In this document: piece by piece, positions 7,668-16,045 of the stretch
Numbering within the stretch: position 1 is the first letter of the stretch
Layout of the letters: each line of letters begins with the position of its first letter
Assembly (NCBI GenBank): GCA_902801165.1
Contig: CADCHI010000004.1
Span: forward strand, 1 to 64,000
Direction: 5' to 3'
Length of the DNA stretch: 64,000 nt
Origin: an uncultured Eubacteriales bacterium
GTDB taxonomy: Bacteria; Bacillota; Clostridia; Christensenellales; Aristaeellaceae
Notes under the pieces: generated by a model
Databases searched by the model: none
Seen by the model: only the letters and a program-made list of their open reading frames with translations
What the model was told of the DNA's origin: nothing
Translations under genes and position numbers: made by a program

Positions 7668-9332
7668 ATGTTCCTTCGCCACAGCGGCATACTGACCGCC
7701 CTCGCCCGCCCGGAGGGGGTGCCGATGCCCCAAGTCACCGGAGCCACGAAGGACCAGGCCCAGGCGGGCGCGCAGCTGGCCATGAGCCGGGACCTGCCCG
7801 GCATGGCCCTCTCCCAGCGGCTCTCGGACCCCGCGGCCTACCGCCGGCTCCAGCAGGGCCGCCGCCAGGCACTGGAGGCGCTGCTGCTGGTGCCCCTGGA
7901 CGGGCCCGGGCTTTCCCGGGCCGTGGACCTGATCTGCATGATCGTGGAGGAGTCCAGCTGGTCGGAGAACCCCCACGCCGCGCCCTTCGACGACGACCAG
8001 CACCCGGAGATCGACTTCCAGTGCGCGGAGACGCTGATGCTCCTGGCCTGGACGGTCCGCGTTCTGGGCGAGCGTCTGGGCTCCCGGGTGACGGCGAAGA
8101 TCGTCCACGAGGCCCGGCGGCGGGTGTTCGTGCCGGTGCTGGCCCACGGGGACTATCCCTTCATGCGCACCATCGGCGCCCGCAGCGCGCTGGCGATTCG
8201 GCCGCTGTGCATCCTCAGCGACCTCCTGCTCTCCGCGATCCTGCTGGAGGCGGACGCCGCCCGCCGGGGCGCGCTGATCAAGCTGTGCCTGCGGCTGCTG
8301 GACCAGGCCGTCGCCGCCCGGGAGCGCCGGGTGTCGCCGCTGGCGGACGAGCTGGCGGAGACCGCCGCGATCACCGACCTGTGCCTGCTGCTGCGCAAGC
8401 TGACCCGGGGCGAGATGGACCTGACCCCGGAGTACCCCACCCCCGACTGGCTGGACGCGCTGCTGTACCCCTGGCTGGAGGGCGACTGCTTCGCCGACCC
8501 CGCCACGGGAGACCTGCGCCCCGCCCTCTCCGGGCAGGAGCTGTTCCGGGTGGGCCTGTCCGTGGGCGACGAGGCGCTGACCGCCCTCGGCGCGCAGCTG
8601 CACCGGGAGCGCCACCTGCCCTCCGCCACGGTGACCGGCCGGCTGATGGACCTGTCCTGCGCCGGGATGCTGGCCGCCCAGGCGGGCAAGCCGCCCCGGG
8701 TGAAGCACGCCGCCACGGCCCGCAACCGGCTGATGGTGTCCCGGTTCAGCGGACTGACCTGCGCCTTGCACACCGGCGGCGACCGGGGCAACGCCGGGAG
8801 CCTTTTGCTGTTCGCCGACGGACGCCCGATCCTGGTGGAAGCCCCCGGCTGCGCCGGGGTGCCCCTGGTGAACGGCAAGGCCCAATTGACCGCGCCAGGC
8901 GACTCGGTGCCCGAGGCGGCCTTCGGCTCCGACCCCTGCCCGGCGGACTTCAGCGTCCAGCCGGACCGCGAGCTGATGAGCGTGGACCTGACCCACGCCT
9001 GGCCCGTGGAGGCCGGGGTGCTCGCCTGCCAGCGCACGGCCATGGCACTGCGCCGAGAGGAGAGCCTGCGCCTGGTGGATGCCTTCGACCTGGCCCGTCC
9101 CGCCGAGCTCGCCTTCCAGTTCTTCACCCCCGAGACGCCCCGGCGGCTGCTGAACGGCCTGCGCCTGGGTCCCGTCGACCTGACCTGGGAGGGCGACCTC
9201 TCCGCGGACATCGAGCCCGCGGGAAAGCGATTCCCCTCGGACGATCCCACAGGCCGCCCGCTGAACCGCGTCGTCCTGAAGGGCTCCGCCCCGGCGGGCC
9301 GTGCCTTCTACACCTTCACCTTCACCCGCTGA
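7668..9332 (+). CDS. heparinase II/III-like protein (putative)
   Basis: A 554-residue protein without a signal peptide. Residues 1-310 are helix-rich, resembling the toroid of PL8/PL12/PL15/PL21-type polysaccharide lyases. From about 370 the C-terminal part has the strand pattern of heparinase II/III domains (GLTCALHTGGDRGNAGSL, DLTHAW, AMALRREESLRLVDAFDL). I cannot identify catalytic Tyr/His residues with confidence, so it may be a divergent or intracellular oligosaccharide lyase. The start has GGGAGGG 6 nt before the ATG. Confidence 0.6.
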   Translation: MFLRHSGILTALARPEGVPMPQVTGATKDQAQAGAQLAMSRDLPGMALSQRLSDPAAYRRLQQGRRQALEALLLVPLDGPGLSRAVDLICMIVEESSWSENPHAAPFDDDQHPEIDFQCAETLMLLAWTVRVLGERLGSRVTAKIVHEARRRVFVPVLAHGDYPFMRTIGARSALAIRPLCILSDLLLSAILLEADAARRGALIKLCLRLLDQAVAARERRVSPLADELAETAAITDLCLLLRKLTRGEMDLTPEYPTPDWLDALLYPWLEGDCFADPATGDLRPALSGQELFRVGLSVGDEALTALGAQLHRERHLPSATVTGRLMDLSCAGMLAAQAGKPPRVKHAATARNRLMVSRFSGLTCALHTGGDRGNAGSLLLFADGRPILVEAPGCAGVPLVNGKAQLTAPGDSVPEAAFGSDPCPADFSVQPDRELMSVDLTHAWPVEAGVLACQRTAMALRREESLRLVDAFDLARPAELAFQFFTPETPRRLLNGLRLGPVDLTWEGDLSADIEPAGKRFPSDDPTGRPLNRVVLKGSAPAGRAFYTFTFTR

Positions 9333-9370
9333 CCCGGAAGATGTCCCGCTTTCATCCTTCCATGAAAAAA

Positions 9371-9700
9371 GGTTCTTCACGCTTTCCTGAGGGATTCGTT
9401 GGGACTCCCTCAGTCAGCCTACGGCTGACTGCTTCCTTGAAGAGGGCGCCTTTGCCTTCCTCCTTGAGGGAGGTGGATCGGCGAAGCCGAGACGGAAGGA
9501 GTCGCTCCCTAACCTTTCCGTGAAGAGCCAAAAAGAGGTTCCTCACATTTTCCTGAGAGATCGTCGGAACTCCCTCAGTCAGCCTACGGCTGACAGCTCC
9601 CTCGAAGAGGGCGCCTTAGCCTCCCTCCTTGAGGGAGGTGGATCGGCGAAGCCGAGACGGAGGGAGTCGCTCCCTAACCTTTCCGTGAAGAGCCAAAAAA
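9371..9700. repeat. two tandem copies of a ~166-bp hairpin-rich repeat
   Basis: Copy 1 is 9371-9536 and copy 2 is 9537-9700, near-identical over most of their length. Each copy contains several short inverted repeats: GTCAGCC/GGCTGAC, CTCCCTC/GAGGG, CCTCCCTC/GAGGGAGG and CGGC/GCCG. This looks like a mobile or amplified intergenic repeat rather than coding DNA. Confidence 0.85.
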
Positions 9701-9726
9701 GACCGCCGACCTCTCTGGGTCAGCGG
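9695..9726 (-). terminator. intrinsic terminator for the minus-strand polA operon
   Basis: Minus strand: CCGCTGACC, 6-nt loop, GGTCGGCGG (one mismatch), then TCTTTTTT. It faces transcription arriving from the peptide-binding protein gene. Confidence 0.65.
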
Positions 9727-9732
9727 CCTGTG

Positions 9733-9756
9733 CCACCCGCTCGACGGGTGGTTTTT
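9733..9756 (+). terminator. intrinsic terminator for the plus-strand hydrolase group
   Basis: CCACCCG, 5-nt loop, CGGGTGG, then TTTTT on the plus strand. Confidence 0.7.
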
Positions 9757-10029
9757 CATCTTGGAAAGATGTGGGATCAACGATGTGTCGTTGCCAGGCA
9801 CATGTACAGATCCTTTGCTCCACTCAGGAAGATCGGGCTTCGATTCCTGATCATCCCGAGCTCAGCGTTCAAGCAAGCATTGCGAAGCAAAGTATCATTT
9901 CCCCCTGTCTCCGGAAAAACAACAGGCCGAAGGACATGGCATTCAGCCCGTCCCCGGCCTTTCTTTTTCCTGTTCCCTCATTTTTCAAGTGGGCGGCGCA
10001 TCGCCGCCCCTGCAGAAGCGCGGCAGCGG

Positions 10030-10100
10030 CTGTTCCTGTTCCCTGTTCCCTCGTCCTCCTGCATCCTGACCGTTGCCTGTTGCCTATTCCCTTCTGCCTT
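10030..10100. repeat. 7-bp-periodic tract (TGTTCCC/TGTTGCC units)
   Basis: Directly 3' of the peptide-binding protein stop, the plus strand reads in units of seven: TGTTCCC twice, then degenerate units, then GTTGCCT twice. It belongs with the TGTTGCC arrays at 30497, 32208 and 52732. Confidence 0.65.
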
Positions 10101-10104
10101 ACCC

Positions 10105-11733
10105 TCAATTCCCCAGGAACTCAAACCCATTGAAATTGTCATAGGCCCTCAGCGCGGTCAGGCCGCCGATGGGACGGGTGGAGAGCAGCGTGCCGGTCCG
10201 GAACAGCAGCCCGAGCACGGGCAGCCGTTCCACGACGGTCATCTGGATCTCGCTGTAGAGCTTTTGCAGCGTCGCCTCGTCGGAGGCGCTGCGCACGCTC
10301 TCCAGCAGCACGTCCATGTTGTCGTTGCTGTAGCGGTTCAGGTTCAGGGACCCGCCGGACTTCAACAGCTCCGTCAGGTCGGGGATCTCGCTCATGTTCA
10401 CGCCGACCAGCGCCAGGTCGTACCGGCGCTCCTTGATGTACTCCCGGGCGCGGGCCTTGCTGAGCACCGTCACCTTCACGTTGAAGCCCACGGCCTCCAT
10501 GTACTCGGCGATCAGGTTGGCGGCGTTCTCCCGGATGCTGTTGGTGCCCTCATTGTAGGTGATCAGGGTGATGTTCGGCTCCTGGAGCATGATGCCGCTG
10601 CGGCGGTTCAGCTTGCCGTTGCCGGTCATGTCCACCCAGCCCGCGTTATGCATCAGCTGCAGCGCGCGCTCCGGGCTGTAGTAGTACTTGGCGCTCTGGC
10701 TCTCGTACAGCCAGCAGGTGGGCACGATGGGCACCTCGCACTGCACGGCCATGTCCACGTAGGCGTTGGCGCTTAGCACGGCGCGGTCGATGGCGTACAT
10801 CACCGCCTGCCGGATGTTCACGTCGGCCATCAGCGATTCGTCGCTCAGGTTGGGCACCAGCATCTCATAGGTCAGCGTGGGATAGTCGATGCTGGCCAGG
10901 TCCGAGAGCCTGCGGCTGAAGGAGGCCTTCGGGCTCTTGGTGGACAGCATGTCGATTTGCCGGGTGCGGATGGCCTCGATGGCGTCGCCGGCGTCCAGGT
11001 AGCGCTTGAGCAGTATGCTGGTCACCTCTGGCTGCCGCTTCCACCACAGCGGGTTGGCCTCCAGGCGGATGGTGCCCTCCTCGTTCTGCTGGATGTACCA
11101 GTAGGGGCCGGTGCCCCGGGGCATCTCCTCCCACAGGGTCTCGTACTGCATCACGGGGAAGTTCATGGCGTACAGCGTCATGTAGCTGGCACTGCTGGCG
11201 TCCACCGTCAGGGTGTAGATGTCGCTGGCCTCCATGTTCTTGATCATCTGCAGCCGGGCGTAATAGGGGTTGCTCTCCCCGGACTGGATCAGCGTCTGGT
11301 AGCTGCGCACCACGTCGTAGGCGGTCAGCTCGTAGCCGTTGTGGAACATGATGCCGCTGCGCAGGTTGAAGGTCCAGGTCTTGCCGTCCTGGACCCAGTT
11401 GTCCGCCAGCATGGGCACGGGCTTCATGTTCTCGTCAAAGTCCACCACCGGCTCGTAGACCAGCTGGTTGACGCTGACCATGTTCCAGCCGGTGCAGGTC
11501 ACCGGGCTCATGGAGGCGTAGCCCGGCTCGATGTAGCCGATCACCACGTCCGCGTTGACCATGTCCACCTGGGCCGCCGGGTTCTGGTCCGCCGGCACGC
11601 TGGCCTGGAAGCCGCCGCCCAGGTCCGAGGCGAGGTCCTCCGCCGCGCCGCCCGGGCCGATCGCCAAGGCCAGCGCCAGGGCCAGCGCCAGGGCGCTAAG
11701 CCTCCTGCGCGTACAACTGCTCATACTTCTCAT
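10105..11733 (-). CDS. ABC transporter solute-binding protein, family 5 (oligopeptide/nickel type)
   Basis: A 542-residue SBP_bac_5 protein: a secretion signal with an (LA)n core at residues 12-24, then LVYEPVVDFDENMKPVPMLA, WTFNLRSGIMFHNG and NIRQAVMYAIDRAV, all hallmark segments of the OppA/DppA family. No lipobox Cys is seen, so anchoring is unclear. Ligand unknown; no permease or ATPase is adjacent. The start overlaps the end of the lytic transglycosylase by 38 bp, with GAGG 4 nt before the ATG, indicating coupling within the polA operon. Confidence 0.88.
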   Translation of the reverse strand: MRSMSSCTRRRLSALALALALALAIGPGGAAEDLASDLGGGFQASVPADQNPAAQVDMVNADVVIGYIEPGYASMSPVTCTGWNMVSVNQLVYEPVVDFDENMKPVPMLADNWVQDGKTWTFNLRSGIMFHNGYELTAYDVVRSYQTLIQSGESNPYYARLQMIKNMEASDIYTLTVDASSASYMTLYAMNFPVMQYETLWEEMPRGTGPYWYIQQNEEGTIRLEANPLWWKRQPEVTSILLKRYLDAGDAIEAIRTRQIDMLSTKSPKASFSRRLSDLASIDYPTLTYEMLVPNLSDESLMADVNIRQAVMYAIDRAVLSANAYVDMAVQCEVPIVPTCWLYESQSAKYYYSPERALQLMHNAGWVDMTGNGKLNRRSGIMLQEPNITLITYNEGTNSIRENAANLIAEYMEAVGFNVKVTVLSKARAREYIKERRYDLALVGVNMSEIPDLTELLKSGGSLNLNRYSNDNMDVLLESVRSASDEATLQKLYSEIQMTVVERLPVLGLLFRTGTLLSTRPIGGLTALRAYDNFNGFEFLGN

Positions 11734-12382
11734 AATACCTCAATACGCGATCCACATAGGTCGCCGTCGCCTGGGAGGGAATCCGCGTCAGCTGACGGCC
11801 GTCCGGGCTGTTCTCCGGGTCGGCCAGCCACTCGTCCACCCTGCCCTGGCCGGCGTGATAGGCCGCCGTGGCGCAGGTCATGTCACCGCCGAAGCGCCGG
11901 TACAAAAAGCCCAGGTACCAGCAGCCATAGCGGATGTTGGTCTCCGGCACGAACAGGCAGCCCTCTTCGTAATTCTCATCGAACTTTTCCGCGATCCACT
12001 GGGCCGTGGTGGGCAGCAGCTGCATCAGCCCCTGGGCGTTCGCCTCGGAGATTGCCTCCGGCTGGTAGCTGGACTCCGCCAGGATCACCGCCGCCGCCCA
12101 GGCGGGGTCGATGCCGCTGTCCGCGGCGCAGGCGCGAATCTGCGCCTCGTATTCCACCGGGTAGTGCTGCACCGTGACCTGGGGGCGGCTGCCGAACAGC
12201 AGCCATACGCCCAGCCCGGCGAGGCCCAGCGCCAGCACGACGACCAGCGACGCCAGCGTGATCCGGCGGATCAATCGCGCCCGGCGTGCCCGGGCGCGCT
12301 TCTTCGAGCGCTTCACCCGACTGTGTGTGCGCCTCTGCGCGCCGTCCCCGGCCCGCGTCTTTTCTCTCTTTTCCGGGGTCAT
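11696..12382 (-). CDS. membrane-anchored lytic transglycosylase (SLT domain)
   Basis: A 228-residue Slt-type transglycosylase that should cleave the MurNAc-GlcNAc bond of peptidoglycan. A very basic N-terminus (about 1-38) precedes one membrane segment (LASLVVVLALGLAGLGVWLL). The catalytic domain follows: AVILAESSYQP carries the catalytic Glu, then the family motif ANAQGLMQLLPTTAQWIA and the AAYHAGQGRV segment. The order (inside tail, TM, outside enzyme) matches Firmicutes homologues. GGAGG lies 4 nt before the ATG. Located between coaE and the peptide-binding gene. Confidence 0.9.
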   Translation of the reverse strand: MTPEKREKTRAGDGAQRRTHSRVKRSKKRARARRARLIRRITLASLVVVLALGLAGLGVWLLFGSRPQVTVQHYPVEYEAQIRACAADSGIDPAWAAAVILAESSYQPEAISEANAQGLMQLLPTTAQWIAEKFDENYEEGCLFVPETNIRYGCWYLGFLYRRFGGDMTCATAAYHAGQGRVDEWLADPENSPDGRQLTRIPSQATATYVDRVLRYYEKYEQLYAQEA

Positions 12383-12475
12383 ACTGCCTCCGTATGCGCT
12401 TCCGCCCTTCCCGGCTCCAGTCCGCCCAATGGGGCGAGGCGCCGGTCAGCCGGAAGGCCGCTTCTATCCTTCGGG

Positions 12476-13099
12476 TCAGCCCTTTTCCGCCTGTCGCAGC
12501 GCCGCGCGGTAGAGCTGCTCCAGCTCCGCCTGGGTGCGCTCGATGGGCTGGTCGGTGTTGATGGCATGGGTGGCCCGGGCGTTGCGGGCCTCCATGGGCA
12601 TCTGGCTGTCGATGCGGGCCTCCGCCTGCTCCCGGGTCAGGCCGTCCCGGGTCACCACCCGGCTGATCTGCTTCTCCCGCTCCAGGTACAGCGTCCAGGT
12701 CTCGTCGCACAGGGCGTCCATGCCCGTCTCGAACAGCAGCGGCACGTCCAGGATCACCACCCGGGCGCCCGCCTTCGCGGCGGCGTCCATGCCCTCCAGC
12801 ATGGTGCGCTGCACCAGCGGATGGATGATGCCCTCCAGCGCGCGGCGGGCGGGCTCGTTGCCGAACACCAGCTTGCCCAGGCAGGCGCGGTCCAGCGAGC
12901 CGTCCTCCCGGAAGGCGGCGTCGCCGAACACCCGCCGGATCTCCGGCAGGGCCGCGCCGCCCTCGGCGGTCAGCTGCCGGGAGATCTCGTCCGCGTCCAG
13001 GTGGACCGCCCCCAGCGTCCTCAGATACCTGGCGGCCTCGGACTTTCCGCAGCCGATGCCGCCCGTCAGCCCGACCACATAGGGCTTATTTGCAAGCAC
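12476..13099 (-). CDS. coaE: dephospho-CoA kinase
   Basis: CoaE phosphorylates dephospho-CoA, the last step of CoA synthesis. The P-loop GLTGGIGCGKS sits near the N-terminus, then LDADEISRQL, HPLVQ and the LLFETGMD loop, all family features; about 207 aa. A GTG at 13099 with GGAGGGG 7 nt upstream was preferred to the in-frame ATG at 13114, which has no ribosome site. The gene overlaps the polA end by 14 bp. polA-coaE-SLT is a recurrent order in Clostridia. Confidence 0.93.
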   Translation of the reverse strand: MLANKPYVVGLTGGIGCGKSEAARYLRTLGAVHLDADEISRQLTAEGGAALPEIRRVFGDAAFREDGSLDRACLGKLVFGNEPARRALEGIIHPLVQRTMLEGMDAAAKAGARVVILDVPLLFETGMDALCDETWTLYLEREKQISRVVTRDGLTREQAEARIDSQMPMEARNARATHAINTDQPIERTQAELEQLYRAALRQAEKG

Positions 13100-15704
13100 G
13101 CCAATCCCCTCCAATGGAAATATCGGTGCGCAGCGGCACGTCCAGGGGCATGACCCCCTCCATGCAGCGGCGCAGCAGGTCGCGCACGGCCTCCGCCTCG
13201 GCCTCGGGGGCCTCGACGATCAGCTCGTCGTGCACCTGTAGTATCAGCTTCGCCTCGAAGCCCTCCTCCCGCAGGGCGCGGTCCACGGCAATCATCGCCA
13301 GCTTGATGATGTCCGCCGCGGTGCCCTGGATGGGGCTGTTCATGGCGCAGCGCTCGCCGAAGGCGCGCACCGCGTAGTTGCTGCTGTTCAGCTCCGGCAG
13401 GTAGCGCCGCCGGCCCATCAGCGTGGTGACGTAGCCCTGCTCATGGCCCTTCTTCACCGCCGCGTCCATGTAGGCCTTCACGCCGGGATAGCGCTCGAAG
13501 TAGCGGTCGATGAATTCCTTGGCCTCGAATCGGCTGACGCCGATGTTCTTCGACAGCGTGAACTCCGAGATGCCGTAGACGATGCCGAAGTTCACGGCCT
13601 TCGACGCCGAGCGCATCTGGGAGGTGACCTCGTCCAGCGGCACGCCGTAGACCTCCGCCGCCGTGCGGGCGTGGATGTCCTGGTCCTCGTTGAAGGCGTG
13701 GATCATGGTGGGGTCGCCGGACATGTGGGCCAGCACCCGCAGCTCGATCTGGCTGTAGTCCGCGTCCACCAGCAGCCAGCCCGGCCGCGCCACGAACGCG
13801 CCGCGGATGGCCTTGCCCAGCTCCGTGCGCACGGGGATGTTCTGCAGGTTCGGCTCGGCGGAGCTGATGCGGCCCGTGGCCGTGCCCACCGGGTCGAAGC
13901 GGGTGTGGATGCGCCCGTTTTCATCCCGCATGGGGATCAGCGCGTCGATGTAGGTGGACTGGAGCTTCTGGTACTTCCGGTACTCCAGCACCTTGCCGCA
14001 GATGGGCCAGTCCTCCGCCAGCTGCTCCAGCACCTCGGCGTTGGTGGAGATCTTCTTCTTCGGGGAGGGGATGCCCAGCCGCGCAAACAGCAATTCACCC
14101 AGCTGCTTGGGGGAGTTCAGGTTGATCCGGATGGGCTCGGCGGCGTCCTCGTCCGCGCCCTTCCTGCGGGCGTCCATCCGACCCGCCAGGTCCGCGATCT
14201 CGTCCGTCAGCCGCTGGATGTGCTCCCGGAACCGGACGCCCAGGTCCTCCAGCACGCCGGCGTCCACCAGGAAGCCCTCCCTCTCCATGCCCCGCAGCAC
14301 GTAGGCCAGGGGCAGCTCGATCTGCCTGTAGATGCGCTCCAGGTCGTTCTCCTGAAGCTGGGCCTTCTGGGCCAGCGCCAGCCTGCGCAGCGCGGTGGCA
14401 GGATGCTGGTCAAAGCCCTCCACGCCCTCCTGCTGGCACAGCGATTCTGCGTCAAAGCCCGGCCTCTGGGGGTTCAGCGCGTAGGCCGCCAGCATCACGT
14501 CGGTGATGTCCCCCTTGATGCGCTCCAGCGGCACCGGCGCGGACTTGATGTCCCACAGCGCCTTGGGACAGTCCTTCTCCAGCAGCGGCAGCGCCGCCTC
14601 CCAGGCCTCCGCGTCGGAGATGCCCGGGGACAGCAGGTCGCCGCCCATGGCCATGGTCAGCCGCGCGGCGTCCGTGGCCAGGCTGAACTCCGCCCCCACG
14701 TGCAGGGCGACCCAGCGGGCGCCCTCGGACAGTTCCACAATACGCGCCGCCAGCGCCTCCCGTGACTCGATCCGCTCCACGGGCGGCAGTTCTTCCTCCT
14801 CGACCGCGGCGGCTGCCGCGGCCTCCGGCTGGCACTGCTTCGCCACCTCGGTCAGCCGGCGCAGCACGCCGTTCAGCCGCAGCTCCCTGAGCCTCGGCGC
14901 GGCGTTCATCAGGCTGCCCAGCTTCCAGGCCTCCGGCGTCACCGCGATGGGCGCGTCCCGGTCGATCTTCGCCAGGGCATAGCTCATCTCCGCCAGCGCC
15001 CGGCCCTCCATCAGCCGCTCCCGCAGCTTGCCCTTCTGCTCCGCTTCGGCGGAATCCAGCACCGCGGCCAGGCTGCCGTACTGCTGGACGAGCTTCAGGG
15101 CGGTCTTCTCGCCCACCCCGGGCACGCCGGGGATGTTGTCGGAGGTGTCGCCCATCAGGCTCTTCACGTCGATCATCTGCTCCGGCGTGACGCCGTAGGT
15201 CTCCCAAATGTACTCCGGCGTGACCCGCACCGTGTCGGTGATGCCCTTCTTGGTGTACAGTATGGTGGTGTGGGGGCCGGAGAGCTGGAAGGAATCCCGG
15301 TCGCCGGTGACCAGCAGCGCCTCATCCCCCAGGGACTCGCAGCGCTTGGACACGGTGCCCAGGATGTCGTCCGCCTCGTAGCCCTCGCACTCCAGCGACG
15401 CGATGCCCATCAGGCCGATCATCTCCCGGATCACCGGGTCCTGGGCCCGCAGGTCGTCCGGCATGGGCTTGCGGGTGGCCTTGTAGCCGTCGTACAGCTT
15501 GGCCCGGAAGGTCGGCGCGTGCATGTCGAAGGCCACGGCCAGGCTGTCCGGCCGCTCCTCCTCGACGATCTTCAGCAGCATCATGAAGAAGCCGTGCACC
15601 GCGTTGGTGGGCGTGCCGTCCGGCGCGGTCATCGGCGTCTGCAGCGCGTGATACGCCCGGTACATCAGGCTGTATCCATCCAGTATGACGATCTTCTCGG
15701 CCAT
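13086..15704 (-). CDS. polA: DNA polymerase I
   Basis: 872 residues. The N-terminal 5'-3' exonuclease/FEN domain (1-290) has DTSDNIPGVPGVGEKTA. The middle domain (about 300-460) lacks the DxE residues of an active 3'-5' exonuclease, so proofreading is probably absent, as in Bacillus-type Pol I. The polymerase domain has motif A DYSQIELRVLAHMSGD, the O-helix RSASKAVNFGIVYG and motif C VHDEL. ATG 15704 was chosen over an upstream in-frame ATG because GGAGGAG precedes it by 9 nt and homologues begin here. Confidence 0.96.
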   Translation of the reverse strand: MAEKIVILDGYSLMYRAYHALQTPMTAPDGTPTNAVHGFFMMLLKIVEEERPDSLAVAFDMHAPTFRAKLYDGYKATRKPMPDDLRAQDPVIREMIGLMGIASLECEGYEADDILGTVSKRCESLGDEALLVTGDRDSFQLSGPHTTILYTKKGITDTVRVTPEYIWETYGVTPEQMIDVKSLMGDTSDNIPGVPGVGEKTALKLVQQYGSLAAVLDSAEAEQKGKLRERLMEGRALAEMSYALAKIDRDAPIAVTPEAWKLGSLMNAAPRLRELRLNGVLRRLTEVAKQCQPEAAAAAAVEEEELPPVERIESREALAARIVELSEGARWVALHVGAEFSLATDAARLTMAMGGDLLSPGISDAEAWEAALPLLEKDCPKALWDIKSAPVPLERIKGDITDVMLAAYALNPQRPGFDAESLCQQEGVEGFDQHPATALRRLALAQKAQLQENDLERIYRQIELPLAYVLRGMEREGFLVDAGVLEDLGVRFREHIQRLTDEIADLAGRMDARRKGADEDAAEPIRINLNSPKQLGELLFARLGIPSPKKKISTNAEVLEQLAEDWPICGKVLEYRKYQKLQSTYIDALIPMRDENGRIHTRFDPVGTATGRISSAEPNLQNIPVRTELGKAIRGAFVARPGWLLVDADYSQIELRVLAHMSGDPTMIHAFNEDQDIHARTAAEVYGVPLDEVTSQMRSASKAVNFGIVYGISEFTLSKNIGVSRFEAKEFIDRYFERYPGVKAYMDAAVKKGHEQGYVTTLMGRRRYLPELNSSNYAVRAFGERCAMNSPIQGTAADIIKLAMIAVDRALREEGFEAKLILQVHDELIVEAPEAEAEAVRDLLRRCMEGVMPLDVPLRTDISIGGDWRACK

Positions 15705-15778
15705 GGCCGCGCTCTCCTCCCCAACCTCCGCCGCCCCCTTCCAGGGGTTCTCGCGGAAGGTCATAACACTTCGATGAT

Positions 15779-15807
15779 ATTATAGCACACCTCGCGCCAA
15801 AACACAA
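15779..15807 (-). promoter_or_regulatory. promoter of polA operon
   Basis: Minus-strand TTGTGT (15807-15802), 17-bp spacer, perfect TATAAT (15784-15779). Its -35 lies inside the T-tract of the terminator at 15799-15837. Confidence 0.6.
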
Positions 15808-15837
15808 ATCCGCGGCCTTCCACACGGAAGGCCGCGG
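15799..15837 (-). terminator. terminator of the glmS-metY operon
   Basis: A perfect 12-bp stem (15810-15821 with 15826-15837, loop of 4) followed on the minus strand by ATTTGTGTTTT. Confidence 0.75.
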
Positions 15838-16045
15838 TAAAACGAACGATGTCATGCCATAGGATATCTCAAATCAGGACAGAAATACTTTCGGAATGCG
15901 GAGCAAACTCAATTTCATGTTTTCGGGCCTGCCGGCCCCATCTCGCCGAAAACTGCCCACCGGGCTGTTTTCCGGGCGCTCGATGTCCTAATCCCTAATT
16001 GAGCATCCTCAATTCTCAATTCCCAATTCTCAATTCTCAATTTCT
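15838..16045. other. intergenic region downstream of the metY-like gene
   Basis: Contains a GTTTTCGG/CCGAAAAC inverted repeat (about 15918-15957) and, abutting the stop codon, the heptamer array at 15988-16043. No gene seen. Confidence 0.55.
15988..16043. repeat. CAATTCY heptamer array
   Basis: CAATTCT, CAATTCC, CAATTCT, CAATTCT, CAATTT in tandem at 16010-16043, preceded by single related units (CCTAATC, CTAATTG). It ends 2 bp from the stop codon of the metY-like gene. Confidence 0.8.

Larger units (their letters stand above)
9333..10104. other. 772-bp convergent intergenic region
   Basis: Between the heparinase-like gene (plus) and the peptide-binding protein gene (minus). It holds the tandem 166-bp repeat (9371-9700), terminators facing both ways (9695-9756), a short GGGCGGCGCATCGCCGCCC hairpin near 9990, and a 7-bp-periodic pyrimidine tract (10030-10100). 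ORFs here are repeat-derived, not genes. Confidence 0.7.

Noticed and set aside
9352..9801. short ORFs inside the tandem repeat
   Set aside because: They follow the repeat sequence, lack ribosome sites and show no protein-like features.
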